64,000 nucleotides of DNA from the NCBI GenBank assembly GCA_963703655.1, contig CAVPFA010000003.1, positions 2,108,001-2,172,000 of the forward strand, given 5' to 3'. Made by a program: the position numbers and the translations under genes. The notes beneath the pieces are model-generated. The model had not been told where the DNA came from and searched no databases. It saw only the letters and a program-made list of their open reading frames with translations. The stretch is from CAVPFA01 sp963703655 (GTDB taxonomy: Bacteria > Actinomycetota > Acidimicrobiia > Acidimicrobiales > Bog-793). Below are positions 1-8,916 of the stretch, piece by piece. Position 1 is the stretch's first letter, and the number at the start of each line of letters is the position of its first letter.

Positions 1-969
1 AGTCGAGGACGGTGCCGTCCCAGGTGTGCCCGGTGACCCCGGCCGTCGGGGCGTTGACGAGGCGGAGCGAAGCATGCTCCCTGCCGGTGTCGAGCAGCTC
101 GGGGCCGTGCACGCCCTGGCCGAGTCGCCAGGCGTAGCGAAATCGCCGGCGCCCACCTCTTGTGGTCTGGCGCCAGCCCGAGACAATCGGGGCCTCGAGC
201 TTGCCGTTGAAGTGCCCGAGCCCGTCGTCCGGCGCGGGCAGGGACGCATCTCCGCGGGCGGCCGCCAGCACGAGGACGCGCGGGGCGCCGACGCCGCGCA
301 GGTGCGCCAGCTCGCCTCGGGCCAGCTCGCCGCGGAGCTCGAAGCTCTGGGCCCCGCCCGGGGCCGGTTCGGCGCTCTGGACCGAGAGCTCAAATGCTGC
401 CCGCTCGAGGTCGAGGACCGCCCGCCGCGGAACCAGCGGCGGGCGCGGAGCGGTTTGCCGCCCGCAAGGGCGGAGGACATTCGACGCAGCGTGCCTCCGG
501 TCCCGAGGTGCAGCTCCGGGAGGCCATCGGCGCCGAGAGCGATCGCCAGCGCGCACCCGCCACCGCCCGCCAACAGCGAGGCGACGGCGTGAGCGCCCTC
601 GGCGCCGATGACGTGAGCGCCGTCGCCGCCGATGACGCTCGGACGAAACATGACCTCGAGCTCGACGCTCGACGCGCCCTCGAGCATCCGCAACGGGCCG
701 GACACGGCCCGCGAGCCCGGCCGCACCGGCTGCACACGCGCCTCATGCACGCTCGGGCCGTACCAGTCCTGCGGCACTTCCTTGCGGCCGGGCGCGTCGA
801 CGCCGTCGTCCGCCTGTACGAGCCGGACGACCGCCGTCTCGAAGGGTGCGTCACTGCTGACGTGAAGCGAGAGGCGCTCGCCGGGCCGGACCGTCCAGCG
901 GTCCAGGTAGGCGTACGGGGCCGGCCTTCCGGCGCCCGGGCCGGGTCGCCGGCGGGTCGCGGCGCTCAC
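1..969 (-). CDS. N,N-dimethylformamidase-like large subunit, N-terminal part (frameshifted, cut by window edge)
   Basis: The minus-strand reading starts at GTG 969, overlapping the upstream EthD stop (GTGA). It runs through a segment containing YLDRWTVRPGER and VRLVQADDG, which I recognise from N,N-dimethylformamidase beta-subunit-like proteins. These are secreted-type amide hydrolases or their uncharacterised relatives. Near 420-440 the frame changes, and the continuation (GHFNGKLEAPIVSGW, then LLDTGREHASLRLVNAP) runs on to base 1. The break lies in a GC-rich run and looks like a one-base loss or two-base gain. The gene is the last one visible in the operon, and its 3' part is outside the window. 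Family membership is from pattern memory; the catalytic C-terminal domain is not seen, so substrate is unknown. Confidence 0.55.
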   Translation of the reverse strand, partial: MSAATRRRPGPGAGRPAPYAYLDRWTVRPGERLSLHVSSDAPFETAVVRLVQADDGVDAPGRKEVPQDWYGPSVHEARVQPVRPGSRAVSGPLRMLEGASSVELEVMFRPSVIGGDGAHVIGAEGAHAVASLLAGGGGCALAIALGADGLPELHLGTGGTLRRMSSALAGGKPLRARRWFRGGRSSTSSGQHLSSRSRAPNRPRAGPRASSSAASWPEASWRTCAASAPRASSCWRPPAEMRPCPRRTTGSGTSTASSRPRLSRAGARPQEVGAGDFATPGDSARACTAPSCSTPAGSMLRSASSTPRRPGSPGTPGTAPSST

Positions 970-1277
970 GCCTCGTCGAGCAGCAAGCGGCGCGCCTGGT
1001 CGGAGAGGGCGAAGGTGGCCGTGTGGGCTCGCAACCTCTGGCCCGCCTCGGACCCGAGCGCCTGAGCGAGATCGCCGGCGCTCGCGAACACGAGCAGGCC
1101 GACGCCGTCGCACCCGGCGGCTTGCGGGTCGGCGGCGGGGAACTGGCGCGCCTCGACCAAGCCCGGCAGATCCGCGATCAACCGGCGGTGCTCGCCGAGC
1201 CACGTCTCGAGAAACTGCTCGCGCGTCACCTCAGGCCGTCGCGACAGCACCACGCAGTAGACGCGGCCGTCAGTCAT
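966..1277 (-). CDS. EthD-domain protein
   Basis: A small protein of 103 aa with the EthD-type pattern: a beta strand (VYCVVLSRRPE), then TREQFLETWLGEHRRL, with the conserved W..EH. EthD proteins are small ferredoxin-like-fold partners or enzymes in degradation operons and usually lack a defined reaction. The ATG at 1277 overlaps the end of the upstream binding-protein gene by 8 bp, so translation is probably coupled. The stop overlaps the GTG of the dimethylformamidase-like gene. Its place at the end of a catabolic operon fits an accessory degradation role, which is inferred. Confidence 0.7.
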   Translation of the reverse strand: MTDGRVYCVVLSRRPEVTREQFLETWLGEHRRLIADLPGLVEARQFPAADPQAAGCDGVGLLVFASAGDLAQALGSEAGQRLRAHTATFALSDQARRLLLDEA

Positions 1278-2748
1278 CTCGCAGGACGACGGAGTCGTAG
1301 TAGGGATACAGCGTCCCCGCGAGCGGGGAGAATCCCTCGAGGCCAGGCGCGAGGGCATAGGTCTCCATCGGCGCACAAAGCGGGATGTACGGCAGCTCCT
1401 TCACGAACACCTCCTGCACCTTGGCACTCGCCGCCCGCAGCTCGGTGTCCGTGCCGGCGCGGAGGAACTCCTCGTAGGCCGCGTCGAGGACAGTGAGGCG
1501 GGCTTTCTGCCAGTTGCCGCCGCTGTCGGCCACGCACGACGACTGCGAGAACCCCATAACGGCTTCGATGGCGTCGGGCCACAGCCACTTCGAAAGAAAC
1601 GCCTCGGGACCACGCTGGGCGGCTCGGTAGAAGGGCTCGAAGGGCTCGGCGAAGCTGAACCGCAGGTCCATTCCGGCGGCGCCGAGTTGCCGAGCGAGCT
1701 CGCCGGCCAGGCGCCGGAACGGCTCGGTGTCCTGGGCGAGGCACTCTACGGCCAGTGCGGTCCCGTTTCGCTGCCGGGTGCCGCCGCCCGAGCGCTCCCA
1801 CCCGAGCCGGACGAGCGTCTGCTCGGCCTCTTCGGTCGACATCCTCGGGGCGCTCTCGGCGTCGAAGGCGGCGGCCTGGGGGTGGCCGGCGGGCACCGGC
1901 GATCGCCGAGGGTCGCCGTGGCCGTCGAATGCGGCGGCGACGAGACGGTCGCGGTCGACGAAGGCCTCTAGGGCCCGGCGCAGCTCCGCTTCGCCGAAGC
2001 CGAGCGGGCTGTCGAAATTGAGGGCGAAGTAGAACTGCGAGATCTCGGGCTGCTCGAGGAAGCGCCACCGGCGGTCGCTTGTCGCGAGCCAGTCGTGTTC
2101 AACCGCCCGCACGACGGCGGCGTCGTCGTGCGCGAGCGCCGCCCGTCGCTCCGCCTCGGCCGGCGCCGACACCCAGGAGATCTCCTCGGGGGCGACGGGC
2201 GAGGCCACCGGTGCCGTGCCCGGGGTCGTGGCGCGCCGGGCGACCACGAGCTCGGGCGAGAACGATGCGAGGGCATACGGGCCGGTCCCGTCGGCCGAAG
2301 TGACGCCGTAGTCGTCGCCGAGCTGGGCACGCCTGGCGTCGTTGCATATCGCGGTGTGCGTCCCCCAGAGCAATGTGGGCAGGCGCACGTAGGGGTAGTG
2401 CAGCGTCACCTGGATCGTGCGCTCGTCGAGGGGGGTCACCCGATCGACCGGATCCCAGTACCAGAGCTGGCGGGCGAGCCCGTCGCCCCACCGGCAGCGT
2501 TCGAGCGCCGCCACCACCGCCGCCGCGTCACAGGGGTCCCCGGAATGGAACCTCGCCCCTTCGCGCAGGGTGAGGTGCCACGCTAGGCCGTCGTCTGACG
2601 TCGACCACGACGAAGCAAGTCCCGGCTCGGGCCGTTCGTCGGCCCCCTTTTTCAGCAGCGTCTCGTACACGGCGACGCTCGGCGGGTCGATGTGGTCCCC
2701 ACCGATCGGGTCGAGCTTGGTGAAGCGGTACTCAAAGATCTCCTGCAT
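1270..2748 (-). CDS. Family 5 ABC solute-binding-like protein without a signal peptide
   Basis: A protein of about 492 aa of the SBP_bac_5 (dipeptide/nickel-type) family, with GLASSWSTSDDGLAWHLTLREGARFHSGDP near the N-terminus and a C-terminal LYPYYDSVVLRD block. The ATG at 2748 has a good Shine-Dalgarno (GGAGG, 5 nt spacing). From this start the protein opens MQEIFEYRFTKLDPIGG, with no hydrophobic segment and no lipobox. It resembles the Tat-exported binding protein at 10885-12570 (shared KWLW and LYP(Y/F)Y motifs), so it is probably a paralogue that lost export. It may act in the cytoplasm as a sensor or sequestering protein, which is an inference. Confidence 0.75.
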   Translation of the reverse strand: MQEIFEYRFTKLDPIGGDHIDPPSVAVYETLLKKGADERPEPGLASSWSTSDDGLAWHLTLREGARFHSGDPCDAAAVVAALERCRWGDGLARQLWYWDPVDRVTPLDERTIQVTLHYPYVRLPTLLWGTHTAICNDARRAQLGDDYGVTSADGTGPYALASFSPELVVARRATTPGTAPVASPVAPEEISWVSAPAEAERRAALAHDDAAVVRAVEHDWLATSDRRWRFLEQPEISQFYFALNFDSPLGFGEAELRRALEAFVDRDRLVAAAFDGHGDPRRSPVPAGHPQAAAFDAESAPRMSTEEAEQTLVRLGWERSGGGTRQRNGTALAVECLAQDTEPFRRLAGELARQLGAAGMDLRFSFAEPFEPFYRAAQRGPEAFLSKWLWPDAIEAVMGFSQSSCVADSGGNWQKARLTVLDAAYEEFLRAGTDTELRAASAKVQEVFVKELPYIPLCAPMETYALAPGLEGFSPLAGTLYPYYDSVVLRDD

Positions 2749-2818
2749 CGCTGCCTCCAATGGTCGGCTCCTCACCGGCGAGCCACCGGCCGCGGCGGGA
2801 GCCCGAGCTGGCTTGTGC

Positions 2819-3562
2819 TCAAAGGAGATTCTGCGGCAGGCCGATCTTGTTGAACTGGCTCGCCGCGAGCTCCACGTGCCGCTTCCCGTTCACGAGCGAG
2901 AAGGCGAGGTGGCCCGGCAGCAATGCGCTGAAGTCGTAGTCGAGGAGCGCGTTCATCGACTTCGCATACTCCTGCACGCTCGAGTCCCCGACGTTCTGCA
3001 GGATGATCTTGCCGCCCCAGAAGACGTGGTCGCCGCTGAACAGGTACCCGCCGGCGCCCCCGGTCACGAAAAAGCAGATGTGGCCCCGGCAGTGCCCCGG
3101 CGTGTCGATCGCAGTGAGCGTGAAGCGCCCTGCCTCGAAGCGCTGCCCGCCGCTGAGCTCTATGTCGACGTCGCATGGCTCGAGATCGAATTCCGAGGGA
3201 TAGAAACCGAAGCTCTTGGCCCATCGCAGCCCGTTGTCCTCCTCGTCACCGGCCCGGACGTCGTCTGCGACATCCGCGTGGATCGCGATCTGGAGCTCGG
3301 GGGAGAGCGCCTTTCGCATGTAGGAGAGCGCACCGGCGTGGTCGGCGTGGTAGTGGGTGACGAACAGGCGAGTGATGTCTCCCGGCTCGAGCCCCTCGGC
3401 GGCGATGTTGGCGACGACCTGCTCGCCACCGTCGAAGCCGGCGTCGATCATCCACAGTCCTTCTCCTGTATCGATTATGTAGCTGTTGGAGTCGAGGCGG
3501 CCCGAGAGGTTGAAGCCGTAGTCGCCACCGCCGACGAGGTAGAGATGGTCGTTGATCTTCAT
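2819..3562 (-). CDS. MBL-fold metallo-hydrolase
   Basis: A metallo-beta-lactamase-fold protein of 247 aa. It shows the metal motif THYHADHAG near residues 80-88, DTPGHCRGH with a later histidine ligand, SGDHVFWGG and LLPGHL, the expected order for this superfamily. The ATG at 3562 overlaps the SDR stop by 4 bp (ATGA). These proteins hydrolyse thioesters, lactones or similar bonds; the substrate here is unknown. The setting among dehydrogenase and oxidoreductase genes suggests a thioesterase or lactonase step. Confidence 0.85.
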   Translation of the reverse strand: MKINDHLYLVGGGDYGFNLSGRLDSNSYIIDTGEGLWMIDAGFDGGEQVVANIAAEGLEPGDITRLFVTHYHADHAGALSYMRKALSPELQIAIHADVADDVRAGDEEDNGLRWAKSFGFYPSEFDLEPCDVDIELSGGQRFEAGRFTLTAIDTPGHCRGHICFFVTGGAGGYLFSGDHVFWGGKIILQNVGDSSVQEYAKSMNALLDYDFSALLPGHLAFSLVNGKRHVELAASQFNKIGLPQNLL

Positions 3563-4366
3563 TGCGCGAGCAGCTCCTTCGGTATGGAATAGGCGTGGGC
3601 GGTCAGCCCACCGTCGACGACGAGGTTGAGGCCCGTCACATAGGCGGCGTCGGGCGACGCGAGGTATGCGAACGCGGCCGCGATCTCCTCGGGCAGTCCG
3701 AGCCGGCCCATCGGGACGAGCGGCCAGTGCTCGCGCGCCCGCTCCATGGCCTCCTCGCTCCCGAGCACCGCGAGCGACTGCGGGGTGTCGAGAGGGCCGG
3801 GGCTGACCGAGTTCACGCGGATCCCGTAGTCGACGAGCTCGATCGCCATGGTCTTCGCGAGATTGACCATGCCGGCCTTCGAGGCCCCGTAGTGCGCGTA
3901 CGACGCCGACGCGCCGAGTGACGATACCGACGCCGTGTAGAGGATCGCGCCCTCCCCGGCCTCCGGCGATCATCGCCAGGGCGGCGCGCTGGCCCAGGAC
4001 GAAGGAGGCCGTCAGGTTGACCTTGATGACTCGGTCCCACTCCTCGAGCGACATCTCGAGAAACGGCGACGCGCTGTGCGCCGGCGCATTGCTCACGAGC
4101 ACGTCGAGACCGCCCGCCGCAGCTACCGTATCGTCCACCGCCCGCTGGCAGTCCTCCGTGGACGTCACGTCCCCCACGAGCTCGATCACCTCGGCGCCGA
4201 GCTCACGTACCTCTCCCGCCACGCGGCGCAGGTTCCCGGCGTGCAGGTCGAACAGGCACAACGTCGTCGCGCCCTCGTCCGCGAACCGCTTGGCCGTCGC
4301 ACGGCCGACGCCGCTCGCCGCGCCGGTGACGATGGCGGAGCGGCCCTCGAGCCTCTTGCAGATCAT
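3559..4366 (-). CDS. SDR-family NAD(P)-dependent oxidoreductase (frameshifted)
   Basis: A short-chain dehydrogenase of about 268 aa once a one-base frameshift is bridged. The N-terminal part has the Rossmann motif TGAASGVGRA and ends in the first frame near MIAGGRGG. The second frame carries LYTASVSSLGASASYAHYGASKAG, with the Tyr-x3-Lys active site, and the C-terminal VDGGLTAHAYS. The interval is 3n+1 long, so one extra base fits, most simply a GG to GGG change near 3955-3960. Start ATG 4366 has AGGAG 9 nt upstream. Without correction the first frame runs into the downstream MBL gene, giving a false fusion. Confidence 0.85.
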
Positions 4367-4409
4367 GTGTCTGTTCTCCTTCGCAGATCGCGTTCCGCAG
4401 GTTGCGCTG

Positions 4410-5491
4410 TCATCGACGCCCGGCCGCCGATCCGGCTGCCTCTAAGAAGGCCGTGAGGTCGCGGGCGATCCGGTCCGGTGTTGGCAGGACCGCACGCGAC
4501 AGGTGCGGCGAAGCGGGAATCCTCGCGTCGTCGGTACCGATCCTGATGCTGGCCGCTCCGTTCGGCCCCAGGGTCTCGGCGACGCGGGCGACCACCTCGG
4601 CACCGAAGCCGCCCGTGCGATTGGCCTCGTGGACGACCGCGAGACGTCCCGTCCGCTCGACGGACGCGAACACCGGATCGAGGTCGAGCGGCGACAGCCA
4701 GCGCAGGTCGATGACCTCGGGACGGATCCCCGCCTCCTCGAGCGCCGACCGGCTCGCGAGCACGTCGCCCACCGCCGTGCCCCAACAGGCGACCGTGAGG
4801 TCCTCGCCTTTGAGCACCACCTTGGACCCGCCTATCGGCTCGAGCTGTGCCCCCAGCTCCACCTGGCCCTTGGCCGGGTAGAGGCGCCGGCTCTCGAAGA
4901 CCATCACCGGATCGTCGCTCGCGATCGCGGCCCGCAGCATCGAGTAGGCCTCGGGGGCGCTCGAAGGAAGGCACACGCGCAGTCCTGGGACGTGCGCGAA
5001 CAGCCCCTCGAGGCTCTGGCTGTGCTGAGCGCAGGAGCCGGGTGTCGCTCCCTGCTGGGTGCGGATCGTTAGGCGCGGGACGAGCTGGCCCCGCGAGACA
5101 TAGCGGGCATTTGCCACCTGATTGACGATCTGGTCCATCGCCACGAGCAGGAAGTCGGCGTACATGATCTCGACGACCGGCCTGAGGCCCGAGACGGCTG
5201 CGCCGAGGGCCGTGCCGATCATCGCCGACTCGGAGATCGGGGTATCGAAGACCCGAGCGCCGAAACGGTCGTGAAGTCCCTTCGTGGCGCCGAACGGCCC
5301 GTTGGGCAAGGCGACGTCCTCGCCGAAGACGACAGTCTCTGGATAGGTGTCGAGGGCCCAGGAAAGGGCCTCGTTCACCGCACGTATGTAGGACAGTTCG
5401 GTCGCGCCGGTCGCGCGGTTGCGCCGGTCGCGCCGGTCGCGCCGGTCGAGTCGGCCACGCCGGTCGCGCCGGTCGAGTCGGCCACGCTCAC
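4410..5491 (-). CDS. 2-oxoacid/acetoin dehydrogenase E1 component, beta subunit (frameshifted near start)
   Basis: An E1-beta (transketolase C-terminal) protein with ELSYIRAVNEAL, FGEDVALPNGPFGATKGL, ADFLLVAMDQIVNQ and a C-terminal LTAFLEAAG. It pairs with the E1-alpha just upstream. The likely start is GTG 5491, which overlaps the E1-alpha TGA (GTGA). The first about 25 codons are built from 9-bp repeats (GCGACCGGC) giving a TGATGATG-like leader. One base appears missing at about 5415-5419, which puts the leader out of frame. The interval is 3n+2, as one deletion predicts. If there is no deletion, the first in-frame start is GTG 5378. No E2 or E3 gene is visible nearby. Confidence 0.8.
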
Positions 5492-6432
5492 GGGGTCACC
5501 AGCTCGTAGAGGTGGGAAGCGACGTCGGCGCCGGTGGGGAACGGCACCGCCCTCGCCGCGTCGAGGGCCGCGGCGATCTCGGCGTCGACGGCCAGGCGTT
5601 CGGCCTGCAGCGTGGCCTCGTCACCGATCCGCCCGGCCAGCCGCTCGAGCGGGTCGTTTCTCCAGGCCGCCTCGAGCTCACCGGGGGGGCGGTACGCCTG
5701 CAGGTCGCCGGAGTAATGGCCCACGAGACGATGGGTCATCGCCTCGACGAGAACCGGCCGGCACCGCTCGACGATGGCCGACCGGGCGCGCCCGACCGCC
5801 TCGGCGACCGCTTCGGGGTCGTCGCCGTCGACGAGCACTCCCTCGATCCCGTACGCGGCCGCCCGCTCATGGGCTGCGACCGCGGTCAGCGCGTCGGCGG
5901 GGGTCATCTCCGCATAGCCGTTGTTCTCGACGATCACGAGCAGAGGAAGCTCGAGCACCGCCGCCATGTTCAGCGACTCGTGCACGTTGCCCTGGTTCAT
6001 CGCCCCGTCGCCGATCGACACCGCGGCGATCGACCCGTTCGCCCCGGGCTCGAGCTTGCGCGCGAGGGCGGCGCCGAGGGCGAGGGGCACGCCGGCCCCG
6101 ACGATCGAGTTCTCACCGAGGAAGCCGTACGCCGGAGCCATGATGTACGGGGAGCCCCCGCGACCGCCGCAGAGAGCGGACTCGCGACCGAGGACTTCGG
6201 CGAACATCTCCTCGAGTGGCGCACCTCGCGCGATAGCCCAGCCGTGGCCGCGATAGGTGGCCACGACCGCGTCGTCGCCACGCAGGGCCGAGCACGCGCC
6301 GACGGGGATCGCCTCCTGCCCGATGCAGAGGTGGACCGACCCGGCGAGCTCGCCGCTTTTCAAGAGCAACATCAGCTGCTCCTCGAAACGCCGCACGCGT
6401 AGCATCGCGCCGTACTGACTCACGAGGTCCAT
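5488..6432 (-). CDS. 2-oxoacid/acetoin dehydrogenase E1 component, alpha subunit
   Basis: A thiamine-diphosphate-dependent E1-alpha of 314 aa. It contains the family blocks GSVHLCIGQEAIPVG, YRGHGWAIARG and the ThDP/Mg motif starting at GDGAMNQGNVHESLNMA and ending VENNGYAE. The ATG at 6432 has GGAGG with 7 nt spacing and lies inside the 3' end of the alpha/beta-hydrolase-like gene. With E1-beta it should decarboxylate a 2-oxoacid or cleave acetoin. Sequence alone does not separate these. The missing E2/E3 means these may be supplied elsewhere. Confidence 0.88.
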   Translation of the reverse strand: MDLVSQYGAMLRVRRFEEQLMLLLKSGELAGSVHLCIGQEAIPVGACSALRGDDAVVATYRGHGWAIARGAPLEEMFAEVLGRESALCGGRGGSPYIMAPAYGFLGENSIVGAGVPLALGAALARKLEPGANGSIAAVSIGDGAMNQGNVHESLNMAAVLELPLLVIVENNGYAEMTPADALTAVAAHERAAAYGIEGVLVDGDDPEAVAEAVGRARSAIVERCRPVLVEAMTHRLVGHYSGDLQAYRPPGELEAAWRNDPLERLAGRIGDEATLQAERLAVDAEIAAALDAARAVPFPTGADVASHLYELVTP

Positions 6433-7124
6433 CCGGGCTCCTCCCCGCTGTGGGTGCCGCCGGCGACCGGGCCGGCCCTTCGCCTCGCGGACAGCTCGAA
6501 AGCCGCCTGCTCGAGCAGGAACTTGAGCATCAGGCTCACGACGTGGACCTCGAAGCCCTCGCTGTCGGCCGTGTCCTGGCCGAGGCCGACGAGGTCGGCG
6601 CGAAGGCACCACGCCGTCGTGTCACCGATGATCTGCTCGGCGTAGTCGCCGGCCGCGCCCGCCGAGAGCACGACGAGCTTCGGAACGTGCTGCCAGCTGG
6701 AGGCCGCCTTCTGACGGGCCACCCCGATGCGCCGCGGGTCGAGGAACGCGACGGCGACGGGAGGGTCGCCCAGATCGGACGTGAGCAGCAGTTGCGCGCT
6801 GCGACCGTGGGCGACGATTCCGACGGCGCCGGCGACGGTCTCCGTCAGCGACCGGTAGGCGGCAGCGACGACGTCGGGCCCGTGGGCGTTCACGTCGCCC
6901 CCGCTCAGCCCGTGACCGGGAAGATCGATGCTCAACACGTGCACGCCGGCGCCAGCCAGAGCGTCACAGAGCCAGCGCAGGCTGTCGAGATCGGCGTCCA
7001 GGTCGTGCAGCACGAGGAGCGCCAGGTCGGACGCGGGCCAGGGCCAGGTGACGGCCTGGGACAGGCCGCCGGAGTAAGGGATCTCGACCGCCACGGGCTC
7101 GGGCCTGTCGGTCGACGTCACCAC
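6420..7124 (-). CDS. Alpha/beta-hydrolase-fold protein lacking the nucleophile serine
   Basis: A protein of 234 aa with an alpha/beta-hydrolase layout: LLVLHDLDADLDSLRWLCDAL, then VLSIDLPGHGLSGG. At the nucleophile elbow (consensus G-x-S-x-G) it reads AHGRSAQ, with Gly at the Ser position, and no clear C-terminal catalytic His is seen. It sits between importer and E1 genes and overlaps both (TGA inside GTGGTG at 7124; 13 bp overlap with E1-alpha). Acetoin-dehydrogenase E2 proteins can carry an alpha/beta-hydrolase-like domain, so a stand-alone, non-catalytic partner for E1 is one possibility. Confidence 0.6.
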   Translation of the reverse strand: MVTSTDRPEPVAVEIPYSGGLSQAVTWPWPASDLALLVLHDLDADLDSLRWLCDALAGAGVHVLSIDLPGHGLSGGDVNAHGPDVVAAAYRSLTETVAGAVGIVAHGRSAQLLLTSDLGDPPVAVAFLDPRRIGVARQKAASSWQHVPKLVVLSAGAAGDYAEQIIGDTTAWCLRADLVGLGQDTADSEGFEVHVVSLMLKFLLEQAAFELSARRRAGPVAGGTHSGEEPGWTS

Positions 7125-7891
7125 GACATCCTCGGCAGCGCGTCGATGAGGCTCTTGGTGTAGGGATGAGCCGGGGCGTTGAAGATGTCCTCGGGGAGTC
7201 CCTCCTCGACCACCTTGCCGCGCTCCATCACCAGTACCCGCTCGCAGAACTGGCGGACGATGCCGAGATCGTGGCTGATGAACACGCAGGTCAGCTGGAG
7301 CTCGGTTCGCAGGTCGTTGAGGAGGTTGAGCACCTGGCCCTGCATCGACACGTCGAGCGCGCTGACCGGCTCGTCGGCTACGAGCACCGCCGGCTGCATC
7401 GCAAGCGCCCTGGCGATAGCGACTCTTTGGCGCTGGCCCCCCGACAGCTCGCGCGGATACAGGTTCTGGTACCGCTGTGGGAGCCCGACGATGTCGAGCA
7501 GCCGGCCCAGCTCGCTGGCGGCACTCTGGTGCCCGAAGACACGCTTGGCCCCTTCGGTGATGCTCGCCCCGACCTTCATCCTCGGGTCGAGCGACGAGTA
7601 AGGGTCCTGGAAGACCACCTGCACGGCGCGCGGCAGCTGCTTTCGAGTCGTGCGGCTCGCGGCCCAGATGTCGATGCCCGTGATCGAGACCCGGCCGGAG
7701 GTCGGGCGCGTAAGGCGCAGCATCATCCGCGCGAGCGTCGTCTTGCCGCTGCCGCTCTCGCCCACGATGCCGAGCGTCTCGCCGGCGTCGACGGAGAACG
7801 AGACGTTGTCGACGGCGACGTGGCGCTCCCGGGTGCCGCCGCGCACGCGGTACACCTTGGTCACGCCGTCGAGCTCGGCGACCGCGGTCAC
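7118..7891 (-). CDS. Peptide/nickel-type ABC importer, ATP-binding protein (DppF-like)
   Basis: An ABC ATPase of 257 aa. Walker A is GESGSGKTT near residue 44, the signature is LSGGQRQR, Walker B is AVLVADEPVSALD and the H-loop is FISHDLG. The C-terminal HPYTKSLIDALP is typical of the oligopeptide/dipeptide group. It overlaps the preceding ATPase gene by 4 bp and the next gene by 7 bp, so the importer and enzyme genes form one transcript. It would energise import of the operon's substrate. Confidence 0.93.
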   Translation of the reverse strand: MTAVAELDGVTKVYRVRGGTRERHVAVDNVSFSVDAGETLGIVGESGSGKTTLARMMLRLTRPTSGRVSITGIDIWAASRTTRKQLPRAVQVVFQDPYSSLDPRMKVGASITEGAKRVFGHQSAASELGRLLDIVGLPQRYQNLYPRELSGGQRQRVAIARALAMQPAVLVADEPVSALDVSMQGQVLNLLNDLRTELQLTCVFISHDLGIVRQFCERVLVMERGKVVEEGLPEDIFNAPAHPYTKSLIDALPRMSW

Positions 7892-8916
7892 TGCCCGGAG
7901 CCTTCAGTCAGGGGATGGATGCAGCGAACCGTAGTCCGGTGGCCAAGCTCCAGAGCCGGGTGCGCGGCGCATTCGGTCGTAGCGCGATCACAGCGCGGCA
8001 TAAAGCGGCACCCCTCGGGCCAGTGGCCAGGCTCGGTGACGCCGCCGGGGACGAAGCCGAACCTCTCGCCGTAGGCGAGCCTCGTGCCGCTGCGGATCAG
8101 GCCGGCCGTGTACGGGTGCTGCGGGGACCTGAACAGCTCCGCCGCCGGAGCGAGCTCGACGATCTCCCCGGCGTACATCACCGCGACGCGATCGGCCAGC
8201 TTGCCGACCAGGCCGAGGTCGTGGGAGATCCAGATGACGCTCATCTGCATCTCGGACCGCAGCTGGCGTACGAGCTCGACAATGCCCGCCTGAGTCGTCA
8301 CGTCCAGCGCGGTCGTCGGCTCGTCGGCGAGCAGCACGCGAGGCCTGAGCACGAGGGCGGCGGCGATCATGACGCGTTGACGCATGCCGCCGGAGAACTC
8401 ATAGGGGTAGGACCGCATGCGCTCTTTCGCCCGTGGTATCCCGACCCGGTCGAGCAGCTCCACCGCGTCCCGTTTTGCCTCTGCGACCGAGACGCGCCGG
8501 TGGGCGCGGATGGTCTCGACGATCTGGTTGCCGATTCGTGCACAGGGATCGAGACTCGAGAGCGGATCCTGGAAGATCATGCTGATCGAGCTGCCGCACA
8601 ACGAGCGGAGCCGCTTCGGGTCCATCCTCAGAAGGGACTCGCCGTTCAGGCTGACCTCACCGGCGCGAACCTCGACGCCTTGTGGCAGAAGGCCGATGCA
8701 GGCCAGAGCGGTCAAGGTCTTGCCCGAGCCGCTCTCGCCGACGAGACCGACGATCTCACCGGGCGCCACCGTCAGGCTCACGTCGGTCACGAGAGCCTTC
8801 TGCGTCCGACCGGACCCGAGCGAGATCGAAAGGCCCGAGATCTCGAGCGCGGGAACCGGTGCCCGATCGGCGGAGTCGGCCGGCTCGGGGGATCGAATGA
8901 CCATGGACCTGCTCAT
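7888..8916 (-). CDS. Peptide/nickel-type ABC importer, ATP-binding protein (DppD-like)
   Basis: An ABC ATPase of 342 aa with GESGSGKTLTA (Walker A), FSGGMRQR (signature), LLADEPTTALD (Walker B) and WISHDLG. The C-terminal oligopeptide-type extension contains EGCRFMPRCDRAT, a cysteine-rich stretch found in DppD/OppD proteins. ATG 8916 overlaps the permease stop by 4 bp (ATGA); a second in-frame ATG lies at 8904. Confidence 0.93.
   Translation of the reverse strand: MSRSMVIRSPEPADSADRAPVPALEISGLSISLGSGRTQKALVTDVSLTVAPGEIVGLVGESGSGKTLTALACIGLLPQGVEVRAGEVSLNGESLLRMDPKRLRSLCGSSISMIFQDPLSSLDPCARIGNQIVETIRAHRRVSVAEAKRDAVELLDRVGIPRAKERMRSYPYEFSGGMRQRVMIAAALVLRPRVLLADEPTTALDVTTQAGIVELVRQLRSEMQMSVIWISHDLGLVGKLADRVAVMYAGEIVELAPAAELFRSPQHPYTAGLIRSGTRLAYGERFGFVPGGVTEPGHWPEGCRFMPRCDRATTECAAHPALELGHRTTVRCIHPLTEGSGQ

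Noticed and set aside
2819..4366. SDR-MBL fusion protein of 515 aa
   Set aside because: The apparent fusion is caused by a one-base frameshift in the SDR gene; the MBL has its own ATG overlapping the SDR stop, and the SDR C-terminus is in another frame.
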